A stretch of 64,000 nt of DNA from Nitrososphaeria archaeon (GCA_027078545.1 JALWXN010000004.1:330737-394736); one strand, 5' to 3'; shown: positions 25,601 to 33,497, counted from the stretch's first letter. Numbers and translations are program-made. The notes: generated by a model from the letters alone, not told the origin.

Positions 25601-26137
25601 ATGCTGAGGGTTGACCGTAGGTTTAACCTCCTGGCTACCTGTCCCAGGAACCGTGAGTTCTTCGCTATTAGGGGTCTCGAGTCTATCCTTATGGATCTTG
25701 GTGATGAGTCTCCCACTGCTTGGAAGTCGGGTATTAGTGGTGTTGTTCTCGGCCTTACCGGTCTGGATCAGTATGAGGTTCCCTATAGGGTCCGGGAGCT
25801 TCTCAGGTGGAATCCCTGGGTTGTGAGGGATATTAAGAGGCTTGTCCCCATCGAGTTTGTCGTGGATACTGATCTTGGGGAGTTCTCGAGGGTTGCTGGT
25901 GAGCTGGCTAGGCGTATACCTGGGGATGCGTCTTATAAGGTTGAGCTTAGGAGGAGGTATACCCAGCTTGGGAGGATGGAGATTATCGATGCCTTTGCAT
26001 CTGCTATTCCTAGGAGGGTTAGTCTGGAGGAGCCTGACTATATTGTCTGGGTCGAGGTCTTGGGGCCTAAGACTGGGGTCTCCCTCGTTAGGCCTGATGG
26101 TGTCTTGAATGTTGAGAGGGAGGTTACACGGCTTTAG
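25601..26137 (+). CDS. THUMP-domain protein (Tan1-like)
   Basis: A 178-residue protein: LLATCPRNREFFAIRGLESI at residues 8-27 and DQYEVPYRVRELLRWNP, LVPIEFVV, then the THUMP core YKVELRRRYTQLG and WVEVLGPKTGVSLV. This is the Tan1/THUMPD1-type single THUMP protein, which binds tRNA and assists acetylation of cytidine in tRNA. ATG 25601 gives the expected start; GTG 25592 is possible. The stop overlaps the stop of the convergent gene by 14 bases. Confidence 0.8.
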   Translation: MLRVDRRFNLLATCPRNREFFAIRGLESILMDLGDESPTAWKSGISGVVLGLTGLDQYEVPYRVRELLRWNPWVVRDIKRLVPIEFVVDTDLGEFSRVAGELARRIPGDASYKVELRRRYTQLGRMEIIDAFASAIPRRVSLEEPDYIVWVEVLGPKTGVSLVRPDGVLNVEREVTRL

Positions 26138-26504
26138 AGCGTGTCCTCTCTATCTCGGCCCTGAATACTGCTAGTTCGGATACTCCCTCCAATCCCTTCC
26201 CTGGCTGTACCGTGTCTACACCCTCCCTTGCGAGTACTATGAGTATCTTGTCCTTGCCCGGCTTTGGGAGTCTGTGTATCTGGCTCTCCCTGTAGTAGAG
26301 TGCTAGGAATCTTAGTGTGTCGTCCCTTATCCACGTATCTCTTAGGTGGCTCGTCGTTAGGTAGTGGTATGCCACTGCCTTTATGTATTCCTCTGTGGCG
26401 AGTCTCTCCCTGGGTATCTCGGCTATCAGTATTGGGTCCCGTATCTTGTCTAGGTCCTTCTCCTCTATGACGTAGATGTTTATGTCTGTGTATTCTAGCT
26501 TCAA
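26124..26504 (-). CDS. Cgi121/TPRKB-like protein (possible KEOPS subunit)
   Basis: A 126-residue protein with the Cgi121-like run YIKAVAYHYLTTSHLRDTW, LRFLALYYRESQIHRLPKPG and KILIVLAREG. Cgi121 binds the CCA end of tRNA and Bud32 in the KEOPS complex that makes t6A. The usual RQI motif is here replaced by SQI. TTG 26504 overlaps the stop of the phosphoribosyltransferase gene (CTTGA), so translation is coupled. Call is by pattern and moderate. Confidence 0.6.
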   Translation of the reverse strand: MKLEYTDINIYVIEEKDLDKIRDPILIAEIPRERLATEEYIKAVAYHYLTTSHLRDTWIRDDTLRFLALYYRESQIHRLPKPGKDKILIVLAREGVDTVQPGKGLEGVSELAVFRAEIERTRSKAV

Positions 26505-27061
26505 GTCTCTCTCCCCATTAGGCTTAGCACGAGCCTGAACTCCTCCCTGTCTCGGAACATCTCTATGAGTTTCTCGTCCTCCCCCTTCTTACCTAGCTCT
26601 TCTAGGATTTCTTTTATCTCCCAGGGGAAGACTATCCATTTGTCTGTCTCTCGGGAGTAGTAGTCTATCTCGACTTTTCTCCATGGTTTGACGTATAGTG
26701 TGGCTATCTCCACCTTTGCGGCTCCCCTCTCGAGTATCATCTGTCTAAGCTCTTTCAATGTCTCTCCTGTGTCGGCTACGTCGTCGACTATTAGGATGTT
26801 TAGGTTCTCTATGTTTCCTATGGGGGTTAGGTCTATTATGGGTTTGTCTAGTGTCTGTCCTGGTGCTGTGTAGTAGATGCTCCTGATGACTCTGACGTCT
26901 TTTATGCCTAGGAAGTCTGATAGGAGTCGGGTTGGTATGAGTCCTCCCCGTGATACTCCTACTATGCAGTCGTGTCGCTCACCTTTCTCTAGGATCTTCT
27001 TGGCTACGTCTATGGATAGGCGGTAGATGTCTAGTATGGTGGGTGCTTCGTAGCCCGTCAT
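26501..27061 (-). CDS. Purine-type phosphoribosyltransferase
   Basis: A 186-residue protein with the PRPP-binding motif ILIVDDVADTGETLKEL near residue 89 and CIVGVSRGGLIPTRLLSDFLG near residue 32, the pattern of archaeal hypoxanthine/guanine or xanthine phosphoribosyltransferases. A helical tail of about 40 residues follows. The base it salvages cannot be told by eye. ATG 27061 fits; the message also carries the Cgi121-like gene. Confidence 0.8.
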   Translation of the reverse strand: MTGYEAPTILDIYRLSIDVAKKILEKGERHDCIVGVSRGGLIPTRLLSDFLGIKDVRVIRSIYYTAPGQTLDKPIIDLTPIGNIENLNILIVDDVADTGETLKELRQMILERGAAKVEIATLYVKPWRKVEIDYYSRETDKWIVFPWEIKEILEELGKKGEDEKLIEMFRDREEFRLVLSLMGRET

Positions 27062-27097
27062 ACTAGTTATTTCCCCGGCTTCTTTTCATAAAGCCTG

Positions 27098-27367
27098 TTA
27101 TCCCCCGTTTACTAGGTGTACTACCTTCAGCTTGTCCGCATATTCGGGTTTTATCTCTTCGTCGCCTCCCAGACGCCTACCATTTACAACCAACACCAAC
27201 TGCCGCCTCAACTCATCGATCTTCTCTTTGTCTCCTCCTCGTTTCTCGACGTATTTCTTTGCTACTTCGGTTAGTATTTTCTCTGGTGTTGGGTTTTGTA
27301 TGTCTAGTTCTAGTTGTGGGCCTGTTATGTAGCGTATGGGGCCTACGATTTTTAGTCGGATCTTCAT
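27098..27367 (-). CDS. MoaD/ThiS-like ubiquitin-fold protein
   Basis: An 89-residue protein with a beta-grasp pattern (MKIRLKIVGPIRYITGP; LVLVVNGRRLGGDEEI) ending in HLVNGG. The C-terminal Gly-Gly is the site adenylated and thiolated in sulfur carriers, or linked to lysines in SAMP-type modifiers. No E1-like activator is in the window. ATG 27367 is the only good start. The gene lies in a stretch where the top strand is very rich in G and T. Confidence 0.8.
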   Translation of the reverse strand: MKIRLKIVGPIRYITGPQLELDIQNPTPEKILTEVAKKYVEKRGGDKEKIDELRRQLVLVVNGRRLGGDEEIKPEYADKLKVVHLVNGG

Positions 27368-27398
27368 CGTCTCTATATGGTTTTTTGGTTGTGTGTGG

Positions 27399-28049
27399 TT
27401 ATATGGGGTTGATAATATTTTTGATGTGTTTCTCTGCTTTTCTGGGTTCGAGTAGTGTGTCTAGGGGTATGTTTATCTCTGGTGGGTTGATGTTGTGGAT
27501 GTGTCTGGTGTATTTTGGTGGGTATAGGTAGTTCTTCCTGTGTCTCTGGAGTACTTCTTCCTTGGTTGGTGGTGGGTATTGTAGGTATGTGTATCCGTTT
27601 GGTGCTTGGGGTGTGTGGGTGTAGGCTATTAGTCTGTCTAGGTTGTTCATGTCTATTCTCCGTACTGCTTCTGGTGGGTCTTCGGGCTTGATTATTGTTA
27701 GTGTTGTCTCTCTTGTCTTGATGATTGGTCTGTTGGTTATTATGGCTTGGGTTGTCTCTACTCCTCTGGTGTCTATTGATCTGTATATTCTGTACCATGG
27801 TGCTATTGTGATGTCTTCGGCTAGGTAGTCTATCTCTATTACTGGTACAGCTTCTGCGCCTATTGTTCTGAGTATGTGGTATCTGTGGGTTCCGTCTATT
27901 ATCATTCCTGTCTCCCGGTCTATTAGGATTGGTTTCTTGAGGTGTCTGTCGTGTAGGACTGTTTTTAGGAGTTTTGTTAGGTGTCTCGGGTTGTGTTCTT
28001 CGTGGGGCCTGATTTCTTTTATGTGTCTTATCTCCACTTTTCTGTGCAT
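27399..28049 (-). CDS. ParB/Srx-fold kinase, SerK-like (ADP-dependent serine kinase family)
   Basis: A 216-residue protein with EIRPHEEHNP near residue 12 (likely catalytic Glu), IDGTHRYHILRTIGAEAVP near residue 49 and a C-terminal TKEEVLQRHRKNYLYPPKYTRH, which follow the order seen in the archaeal free-serine kinase SerK of Thermococcus. SerK makes O-phosphoserine for cysteine synthesis. GTG 28037 would fit the TATA box at plus 28055-28064 as a leaderless start. Its sense strand is unusually rich in A and C and poor in purines, unlike nearby genes. Confidence 0.72.
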   Translation of the reverse strand: MHRKVEIRHIKEIRPHEEHNPRHLTKLLKTVLHDRHLKKPILIDRETGMIIDGTHRYHILRTIGAEAVPVIEIDYLAEDITIAPWYRIYRSIDTRGVETTQAIITNRPIIKTRETTLTIIKPEDPPEAVRRIDMNNLDRLIAYTHTPQAPNGYTYLQYPPPTKEEVLQRHRKNYLYPPKYTRHIHNINPPEINIPLDTLLEPRKAEKHIKNIINPI

Positions 28050-28098
28050 CGTTGTATAAAAATATTCATTGATGTAGTTTTTAAATCCTTTGTGGGCG

Positions 28099-28154
28099 TC
28101 GGCGGGGTGCGATGCTCATCATCCCTGGGTGTCAGGGCAGATCAGTCTCGTCAT
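28099..28154 (-). ncRNA. Possible C/D box sRNA (weak)
   Basis: On the minus strand: ATGACGA (C-like, one mismatch, plus 28148-28154), 12 bases, CTGA (D', 28132-28135), nine bases, ATGATGA (C', perfect, 28116-28122), 13 bases, CCGA (D-like, one mismatch, 28099-28102). Order and spacing fit an archaeal 2'-O-methylation guide of about 60 bases. It sits in the 143-base gap between serK and tatD. Two of four boxes deviate and I see no well-placed TATA box, so confidence is low. Confidence 0.3.
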
Positions 28155-28192
28155 CCGCAATAAGTATATTCTGCCTATCCAGGTCTTAATCC

Positions 28193-28972
28193 TTATCCAT
28201 ACTGTATCCTGAATAGCCTCTTGAAGTTCTCCCTGATCATTATGGTGACTTCTATGGGGTCCTCCTCGTAGAGCTGGGCCAGCTTCTCCACTATGAGCTT
28301 TGTATGCATCGGCTCGCCCATCCTGTTCTCTAGGGGGCCGTAGTATCGGACTGGGCCGTCGGACTCTGTGAGTACCTGGGTCAGGGGGACTATCTCTGTG
28401 AATCTCTGTATCCTCTTAGATGTTAGGAGTGCTGGTGTGAAGCCTACGAAGTATTCCTCCTCCACTATCTCCTTTAGGGTCTCCTCGTCGTCGGTGTACC
28501 AGTGGAAGTATGCCTCCCTCACGTCGTGCTTCCTGAGGAGTGCTAGGACGTCTTTGGCGGCTCTCCGGGAGTGTATGTTTAGGGGCTTTAGTAGGTCTTT
28601 GGAGAGCTGTATCATTGTCTCGAAGGCCTCCACCTGTTTGTCCCACATCTTCATGCTGTTGTTGTACTTCCTGTCTAGGCCGACCTCCCCTATGCATATT
28701 ATTGAGTCGTGGTGCTGGGCTATTAGGTCGACCACCCTCTCCAGGTCGTCGGGGTTGTTTATCGCTGTGTAGGGGTGTATCCCTATCCCTATGTAGATCT
28801 TGTAGTTCTCCCTATACCTCCTTAGGAGCTCTAGGTTCTTGAGGCTTGTCTCGCTGTCCTCCGCCACGGAGAGTATTAGGTCTACGTCGTTCTCCACCGC
28901 CCTCTTCAGGACCTCCTCCCTTACTCCGTCGTACTCCTCTGCGTAGAGGTGGATGTGTGCGTCTACATACAT
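28193..28972 (-). CDS. TatD-family metal-dependent hydrolase
   Basis: A 259-residue TIM-barrel hydrolase with DAHIHLYAEE at residue 4, IGIGIHPYTA near residue 84, CIGEVGLDRKY and a late TESDGPVRY. These are the metal-ligand motifs of TatD DNases. The metal-binding H-x-H, E, H, H and D are all present as far as I can see. ATG 28972 begins at the first strand. Activity (DNase or other hydrolase) is from the family. Confidence 0.85.
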   Translation of the reverse strand: MYVDAHIHLYAEEYDGVREEVLKRAVENDVDLILSVAEDSETSLKNLELLRRYRENYKIYIGIGIHPYTAINNPDDLERVVDLIAQHHDSIICIGEVGLDRKYNNSMKMWDKQVEAFETMIQLSKDLLKPLNIHSRRAAKDVLALLRKHDVREAYFHWYTDDEETLKEIVEEEYFVGFTPALLTSKRIQRFTEIVPLTQVLTESDGPVRYYGPLENRMGEPMHTKLIVEKLAQLYEEDPIEVTIMIRENFKRLFRIQYG

Positions 28973-29019
28973 CCCGGCGCACCACCTAGATATTCTGGCT
29001 TCGCCGAATTAACGGATGG

Positions 29020-29030
29020 GTATAAACAAA
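29020..29030 (+). promoter_or_regulatory. TATA box of the histone gene
   Basis: GTATAAACAA lies about 50 bases before ATG 29075. A transcript from about 29055 would carry TTGGTGTCC as a short leader with a weak Shine-Dalgarno. Confidence 0.45.
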
Positions 29031-29074
29031 TTATTTTCCTGGTTGGTGGATGAATATTTTCTTGGTGTCCTTCC

Positions 29075-29341
29075 ATGGGTATAGCTAAGTATACTGCTCA
29101 TCGGGTTATGAAGGCGGCTGCTGGCCGCCGTGTGAGCCTCGAGGCTGCTGACCTGGCTGCTAAGTACCTGACCTATGTGGCTGGTGAGCTGGCTCTGAAG
29201 GCTGCTAGGATCGCTAGGGAGTCGGGGAGGACTGTGATTAAGAAGAGGGATGTGGCTCTCGTCCTGGAGATCATGGGTATCGATGTGGATCTCCTGGAGA
29301 AGGGTATGCTAAGGCCTGGTGGAACCGCCTCTGAGGGGTAG
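29075..29341 (+). CDS. Archaeal histone
   Basis: An 88-residue histone-fold protein: MGIAKYTAHRVMKAAAGRR, VSLEAADLAAKYLTYVAGEL, ALKAARIARESGRTVIKKRD and VALVLEIMG follow the alpha1-loop-alpha2-loop-alpha3 order, with the R-T and D positions of the L2 loop. A C-terminal tail of about 20 residues (LLEKGMLRPGGTASEG) extends beyond the usual 66-70 residues. It should bind and wrap DNA as a dimer or longer filament. Histones are patchy in Thermoproteota. The gene ends 43 bases before tRNA-Glu. Confidence 0.88.
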   Translation: MGIAKYTAHRVMKAAAGRRVSLEAADLAAKYLTYVAGELALKAARIARESGRTVIKKRDVALVLEIMGIDVDLLEKGMLRPGGTASEG

Positions 29342-29383
29342 GAGAAATATTTAAGCATCCCGGCACCATAATTTGAGTTGGAT

Positions 29384-29477
29384 GCCCCGGTGGTGTAGCC
29401 CGGTCAAGCATACCGGCCTCTCGAGCGTCTTGACCGGTGCGAGCCGGTGAACCCGGGTTCAAATCCCGGCCGGGGCA
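29384..29477 (+). tRNA. tRNA-Glu (CTC) with an 18-base intron
   Basis: Acceptor GCCCCGG pairs with CCGGGGC; the T-arm has GGGTTCAAATCCC. The anticodon stem CCGGC (29413-29417) pairs with GCCGG (29443-29447) only if 18 bases are removed; then the loop is CTCTCGA with anticodon CTC. The intron is at 29424-29441 (or shifted by one), after position 37, the canonical archaeal site. Base 29478-29480 is CCT, so CCA is not fully encoded. TATA-like ATATTTAAG lies about 30 bases upstream. Confidence 0.88.
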
Positions 29478-29479
29478 CC

Positions 29480-30043
29480 TCATATCTCCTTGAATCTCTG
29501 GTCTTTCCAGACGTATCCCCGCTCGTGGTATCCAAGGGCCTCCCAGTACCCGTCTATATATCTGTCGATGAGCTCTATCTCGACTATCCACTTCGCGCTC
29601 TTCCAGCCGTATAGGTGTGGTATGAATATCCTTGCTGGGAAGCCGTGCTCCTCTGGTAGGGGCTCCCCATTCATCTTCAGGACTATCATGGCGTCCTCGC
29701 TGGCTAGGTCCTTGTAGGGAACGACCGTTGTGTATCCGTCTGCTGATTTTATGTATCCCCACTCCACGTTCTCCCTGGGCCTCGCCATCCCGAGTAGCTT
29801 CTTCATGCTTACGCCTTCCCACTCGACGTCCTCTACGGTCCAGCCTGTTACGCAGTGGAAGTCCCTGGTTATCTTCTTGTCCATCATGTTGATCAGGTCG
29901 TTGTAGCTTAGGCTTACTGGGTTCTCGACGAGCCCTGTTATGGATAGTCTCCATGTCTTTATGTCTATCCTGGGCTGGCCTAGGATCCGGTAGATCACGA
30001 AGCTTGGGATGCTCCTCTGCCCGGGTGGGAGTCTGTCGGCCAT
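29480..30043 (-). CDS. Molybdopterin-binding oxidoreductase, sulfite oxidase/MsrP-like
   Basis: A 187-residue protein with the sulfite-oxidase-fold segment DFHCVTGWTVEDVEWEGV near residue 63, whose cysteine would bind molybdenum, and SADGYTTVVPYKDL, GEPLPEEHGFPARIFIPH. It is the short, cytoplasmic-type form without a signal peptide or haem domain. Electron partner and substrate are unknown. ATG 30043 overlaps the preceding stop (TAGTATG arrangement). Its stop is only three bases from the end of the convergent tRNA-Glu. Confidence 0.82.
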   Translation of the reverse strand: MADRLPPGQRSIPSFVIYRILGQPRIDIKTWRLSITGLVENPVSLSYNDLINMMDKKITRDFHCVTGWTVEDVEWEGVSMKKLLGMARPRENVEWGYIKSADGYTTVVPYKDLASEDAMIVLKMNGEPLPEEHGFPARIFIPHLYGWKSAKWIVEIELIDRYIDGYWEALGYHERGYVWKDQRFKEI

Positions 30044-30044
30044 A

Positions 30045-30359
30045 CTAACCACCTATGGTCAAGACGGTGAGTATGTGTCTACCCTCCCGGGTGACTACTC
30101 TACATCCTATATAGCCCTCCCCCAGTATGTATCTGAATCTATATATCATGTAGTTTGTACCGATGTCCTCGTTATCGGTGAAGACTGTCTCAAGTATCTC
30201 TATCCCCAGCTCCTCCTCCACTATTCTCCGTAGCCTATTAACGTATACCCATACATCGGTTATGTCCCGCATAGTCTCGTTGGTCTTGTGGTATGCGACC
30301 CTCCTGACCCCCTTCTTGGCTAGGCTGGGGGTATCTAGGAGTATTAGCTGGGTCTCCAT
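30045..30359 (-). CDS. Uncharacterised protein upstream of the MsrP-like gene
   Basis: A 104-residue protein with alternating strands and helices (DVWVYVNRLRRIVEEELGIE; YMIYRFRYILGEGYIGC). No family recognised. The gene is joined to the molybdopterin protein by a stop/start overlap and shares its promoter region with the divergent FBP aldolase/phosphatase gene. ATG 30359 and 30365 are both in frame, and both are close to a TATA-like TTATTATATG, so a later start is possible. Confidence 0.5.
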   Translation of the reverse strand: METQLILLDTPSLAKKGVRRVAYHKTNETMRDITDVWVYVNRLRRIVEEELGIEILETVFTDNEDIGTNYMIYRFRYILGEGYIGCRVVTREGRHILTVLTIGG

Positions 30360-30407
30360 GGCCATATAATAAGGTGTGGCTCCCGATTATATTGCTAGGT
30401 GTCCTCG

Positions 30408-31508
30408 ATGAAGACGACGGTATCTGTTATCAAGGCCGATATTGGGAGTATAGCTGGCCATGTAACGGTCCCGGATGAGTTGAAGGAGTTTACCTCTAGG
30501 AAGATGGCTGAGTATGTGGAGACGGGGCTTATAAATAGTTTCTACGTCACCAATGCTGGTGATGATCTCCAGCTGATATTCACCCATAACAGGGGTGTGG
30601 ATAACCCTGAGATACATGAGATGGCATGGAAGGTCTTCAGCGAGGCTACGGAGAAGGTTTCTAAGAGGCTCAAGCTCTACGCGGCTGGGCAGGACCTCCT
30701 GAAGGACGCTTTTAGCGGGAATATCAAGGGTATGGGGCCTGGCGTGGCTGAGATCGAGTTTGAGGAGCGGAAGAGCGACCCTATAGCGGTCTTCATGGCT
30801 GATAAGACTGAGCCTGGTGCCTGGAACATCTATCTATACAAGATATTTGGGGATCCCTTCAACACGGCTGGCCTAGTGATAGATCCGAGGATGCATGATG
30901 GCTTCGTCTTCAGGGTCCTAGATGTTGTGGAGGGGTTGGAGGCTGATCTCAGCCTGCCTGAGGATACCTATGACCTCCTAGCCATCATCGGTACCCAGAG
31001 TAGGTATGTGATCAAGGAGGTTAGGAGGAAGTCTGACGGGGAGATAGCTGCCGCTGCATCCACGACTAGGCTCTCCCTGATCGCTGGGCGATACGTGGGT
31101 AAGGATGATCCTGTCCTCATTGTCCGTGCCCAGAGCGGGTTCCCAGCGATGGGTGAGATACTGGAGGCCTTCTCTAAGCCATACCTAGTGGCTGGTTGGA
31201 TGAGGGGTAGCCACTACGGGCCCCTGATGCCTGTTCCCCTGAGGTATTCCAAGGTGACCCGTTTCGACGGGCCTCCAAGGGTTATAGGCCTGGGCTTCCA
31301 GGTGACTGATGGTAAGCTCATAGGGCCTGTGGACCTGTTCGATGATCCGGCCTTTGACAGGGTAAGGGAATGGGCCTCCGACGTGACTGAGTATATCAGG
31401 CTGCATGGACCCTTCATGCCCCATAGGCTGGGGCCTGAGGAGATGGAGTACACCACTCTTCCACAGGTCTTGAAGAAGCTTGAGGGTAGGTGGGAGAAGG
31501 CTGAGTAG
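30408..31508 (+). CDS. fbp: Bifunctional fructose-1,6-bisphosphate aldolase/phosphatase
   Basis: A 366-residue protein beginning TTVSVIKADIGSIAGHVTVP, the conserved N terminus of FBP aldolase/phosphatase (type V), with VTNAGDDLQLIFTHNRG, FSGNIKGMGPGVAEIEFEER and FMADKTEPGAWN metal-binding acidic motifs. It makes fructose-6-phosphate from triose phosphates, an unidirectional gluconeogenic step, in line with TIM and GAPDH genes nearby. ATG 30408 is the family start; a TATA-like GATTATATTG lies about 20 bases before it. Confidence 0.95.
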   Translation: MKTTVSVIKADIGSIAGHVTVPDELKEFTSRKMAEYVETGLINSFYVTNAGDDLQLIFTHNRGVDNPEIHEMAWKVFSEATEKVSKRLKLYAAGQDLLKDAFSGNIKGMGPGVAEIEFEERKSDPIAVFMADKTEPGAWNIYLYKIFGDPFNTAGLVIDPRMHDGFVFRVLDVVEGLEADLSLPEDTYDLLAIIGTQSRYVIKEVRRKSDGEIAAAASTTRLSLIAGRYVGKDDPVLIVRAQSGFPAMGEILEAFSKPYLVAGWMRGSHYGPLMPVPLRYSKVTRFDGPPRVIGLGFQVTDGKLIGPVDLFDDPAFDRVREWASDVTEYIRLHGPFMPHRLGPEEMEYTTLPQVLKKLEGRWEKAE

Positions 31509-31517
31509 CCCTACCCA

Positions 31518-32648
31518 CTACCCCAGCCTATACTCCTTTCTCCATACCGTTATCTTCTCGAGGTATTCCCAGTCTATCTCCACACCTATACCGGGCTTCT
31601 CGGGTGCCCATATCCTGCCCTGGCTATCGACCTCCCACGGCTCCACGACTATGTCCTTCTCATAGTAGCGGTTACTAGCTGATACGTCTGATGGATACTT
31701 AACGTTTGGGAGCGTGGTTAGTGCCACGTTGAATCCCCTGCCGACTCCTGTCTCCAGCATCCCGCCTATCCAGACTGGGACGCCTCTCTCCATAGCCTCG
31801 TCGTGGATCGCTAGGCTCTCGAGTAGGCCGCCCACCCTTCCAGGCTTGATGTTTATCACCTCAGCCGCCCCTAGATCCATCGCCTCCTGGGCCACGTATC
31901 TATTGGTTATGGTCTCGTCTAGGCATATGGGTGTCTCCATGGCCTGGGCCAGCTCTGCATGCCCCCTTAGGCTCCACCAGGGGTATGGCTGCTCCAGGTA
32001 GAGTAGGCCGTACCTATCCAGGCCTGTGAGTAGCTCCTTGTCGCCCGGCATGTAGTCCCCGTTGGCGTCGGCTGTCAAGGCTATGTCTGGGTATTCCCGT
32101 CTTATGGCTCTTAGTATCTCGTGCTCAAGCCCCTTCTCTATCTTGACCTTTATCCTCCTATAGCCCTGGTCTAGGAAGCTGGCTATCCTCCTTAGGAGCT
32201 GGTCTGTGTCGCCCTGTATACCTATGCTTACACCTACCTCTCCATACCTCCTGACACCGCCTATATACCTGTATAGGGGCCTCCCCTCGAGCCTGGCGTT
32301 CAGATCCCAGAGCGCCATCTCTATCGAGGCCTTCGCCATGTTATGCCCCTTTATCCAGCCCACCCTCTCCATGAATGCCTCTGGAGTAGTGACGCTGCTG
32401 TCTATGGAGGGTATGATGTATCTATCGAGTACGTAGGCGGCTATGTCTATGGATTCGTAGGAGTATCTGGGCTGATATCCAGCTACGCACTCGCCGTAGC
32501 CATGCTCCCCACTCCTGGTCTCCACCACGGCTATGTAGGTATACTTCTCCCTCTCCACCCCGAAGCTGGTCCTGAAGGGGTGTATCAGTGGGAGTCTTAT
32601 CCCGTAGAGGGTTATCCTCCTAAGCTCCTCACCATGTCGACTCGTCAT
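31518..32648 (-). CDS. Enolase-superfamily N-succinylamino acid racemase / o-succinylbenzoate synthase
   Basis: A 376-residue protein with the catalytic set of the muconate-lactonizing subgroup: KVKIEKG (K-x-K), TADANGDY (D), YLEQPYPWW (E), CLDETI (D) and VINIKPGRVGG (K), plus IGGMLETGVGRG. These match the OSBS/NSAR family. It overlaps a COG3375-type GNAT gene by 20 bases, an arrangement known in Geobacillus and Deinococcus for the D-to-L amino acid conversion pathway, so racemase function is favoured over menaquinone synthesis; no other men gene is here. Confidence 0.8.
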   Translation of the reverse strand: MTSRHGEELRRITLYGIRLPLIHPFRTSFGVEREKYTYIAVVETRSGEHGYGECVAGYQPRYSYESIDIAAYVLDRYIIPSIDSSVTTPEAFMERVGWIKGHNMAKASIEMALWDLNARLEGRPLYRYIGGVRRYGEVGVSIGIQGDTDQLLRRIASFLDQGYRRIKVKIEKGLEHEILRAIRREYPDIALTADANGDYMPGDKELLTGLDRYGLLYLEQPYPWWSLRGHAELAQAMETPICLDETITNRYVAQEAMDLGAAEVINIKPGRVGGLLESLAIHDEAMERGVPVWIGGMLETGVGRGFNVALTTLPNVKYPSDVSASNRYYEKDIVVEPWEVDSQGRIWAPEKPGIGVEIDWEYLEKITVWRKEYRLG

Positions 32649-33453
32649 ATGGGTCGAACCCCTGTGTCAATATATATGCGTAGTGCTCACCCGTCTTTAC
32701 GAAGTAGCTGGCGACGTAGCCCGTGCTGAAGGCGTCTCTAAACACCTTCCTAAGCGTCAGCTTCCACCTGATCTTAGCCTGCTGAGTAGCCTCTCCCAGG
32801 TTGTCGAAGTCGCGGGGTATCTCGACCGCTAAATACTTGGAGTCGCTGGGCTCCAGTGTCCTGGGGTAGAGCGTACCATTTATCTCCTCTACCCTGACTA
32901 GGTACTCTACATCGTCGAACTCTGATATCCTCCTCTTCCTCGGCCTCTTCTCGATCCATGGCGATGCTATGTGCCACTCCGTCATGAACCTGTCGCTGGG
33001 GACTCCTCTGTTGAGCTCGTCCTCCATAGTCCCGTAGTGGTTTGGCAGGTATGTCCTGGCTATTGTCCCTAGCTTATTGATGTTTAGCCATGCGTTCTTC
33101 GACCTGGCGGGGTCGAAGGTCCAGATAACGAGGTCATACCCGTTCTCCAGGCTCCACTCCCGCTGGGCCTGTTTAAGCATGGCCCCTATACCCCTGTCCT
33201 GATACTCCGGTAAGACTGCTAGTTGGTGGCTATAGATACAGTACTTCCCGTGGAACCGGCCTATGAAGCCGTATACGAAGCCGACCAGCTCCCCATCTAC
33301 ATATGCCCCCTTAACCACTCCGCCGACCTCCTTGATCGCCACTATTATGTGGTGTGGCGTGACCTCGCTCCCCCAGACCCTCATCTGTATATCGACGAAC
33401 CTCCGTATCTCGTCGGGATCCACGACGTCCCTAACCACTACATCGCCAGCCAT
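32629..33453 (-). CDS. GNAT acyltransferase (COG3375-like), partner of the racemase
   Basis: A 274-residue protein with a GNAT core: VGFVYGFIGRFHGKYCIYSH, LAVLPEYQDRGIGAMLKQAQ (acyl-CoA binding loop RGIG) and VIWTFDPARSKNAWLNINKL, followed by a second half rich in strands. In known NSAR systems this enzyme succinylates D-amino acids. ATG 33453 lies about 20 bases after a TATA-like TGAAATATTATTTC, so the message is close to leaderless; the in-frame upstream codons would overlap the tpiA promoter. Confidence 0.8.
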   Translation of the reverse strand: MAGDVVVRDVVDPDEIRRFVDIQMRVWGSEVTPHHIIVAIKEVGGVVKGAYVDGELVGFVYGFIGRFHGKYCIYSHQLAVLPEYQDRGIGAMLKQAQREWSLENGYDLVIWTFDPARSKNAWLNINKLGTIARTYLPNHYGTMEDELNRGVPSDRFMTEWHIASPWIEKRPRKRRISEFDDVEYLVRVEEINGTLYPRTLEPSDSKYLAVEIPRDFDNLGEATQQAKIRWKLTLRKVFRDAFSTGYVASYFVKTGEHYAYILTQGFDPYDESTW

Positions 33454-33497
33454 TATAGGAAATAATATTTCACCATCCAGGCGTAATATCTTAGTCC

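Noticed and set aside
27373..27798. Minus-strand frame giving an Asn/Gln/His-rich protein
   Set aside because: It overlaps the serK-like gene in another frame and merely reflects the A/C-rich strand.
29271..29954. Long minus-strand frame across tRNA-Glu
   Set aside because: It runs through a tRNA and lies in a second frame of the MsrP-like gene.
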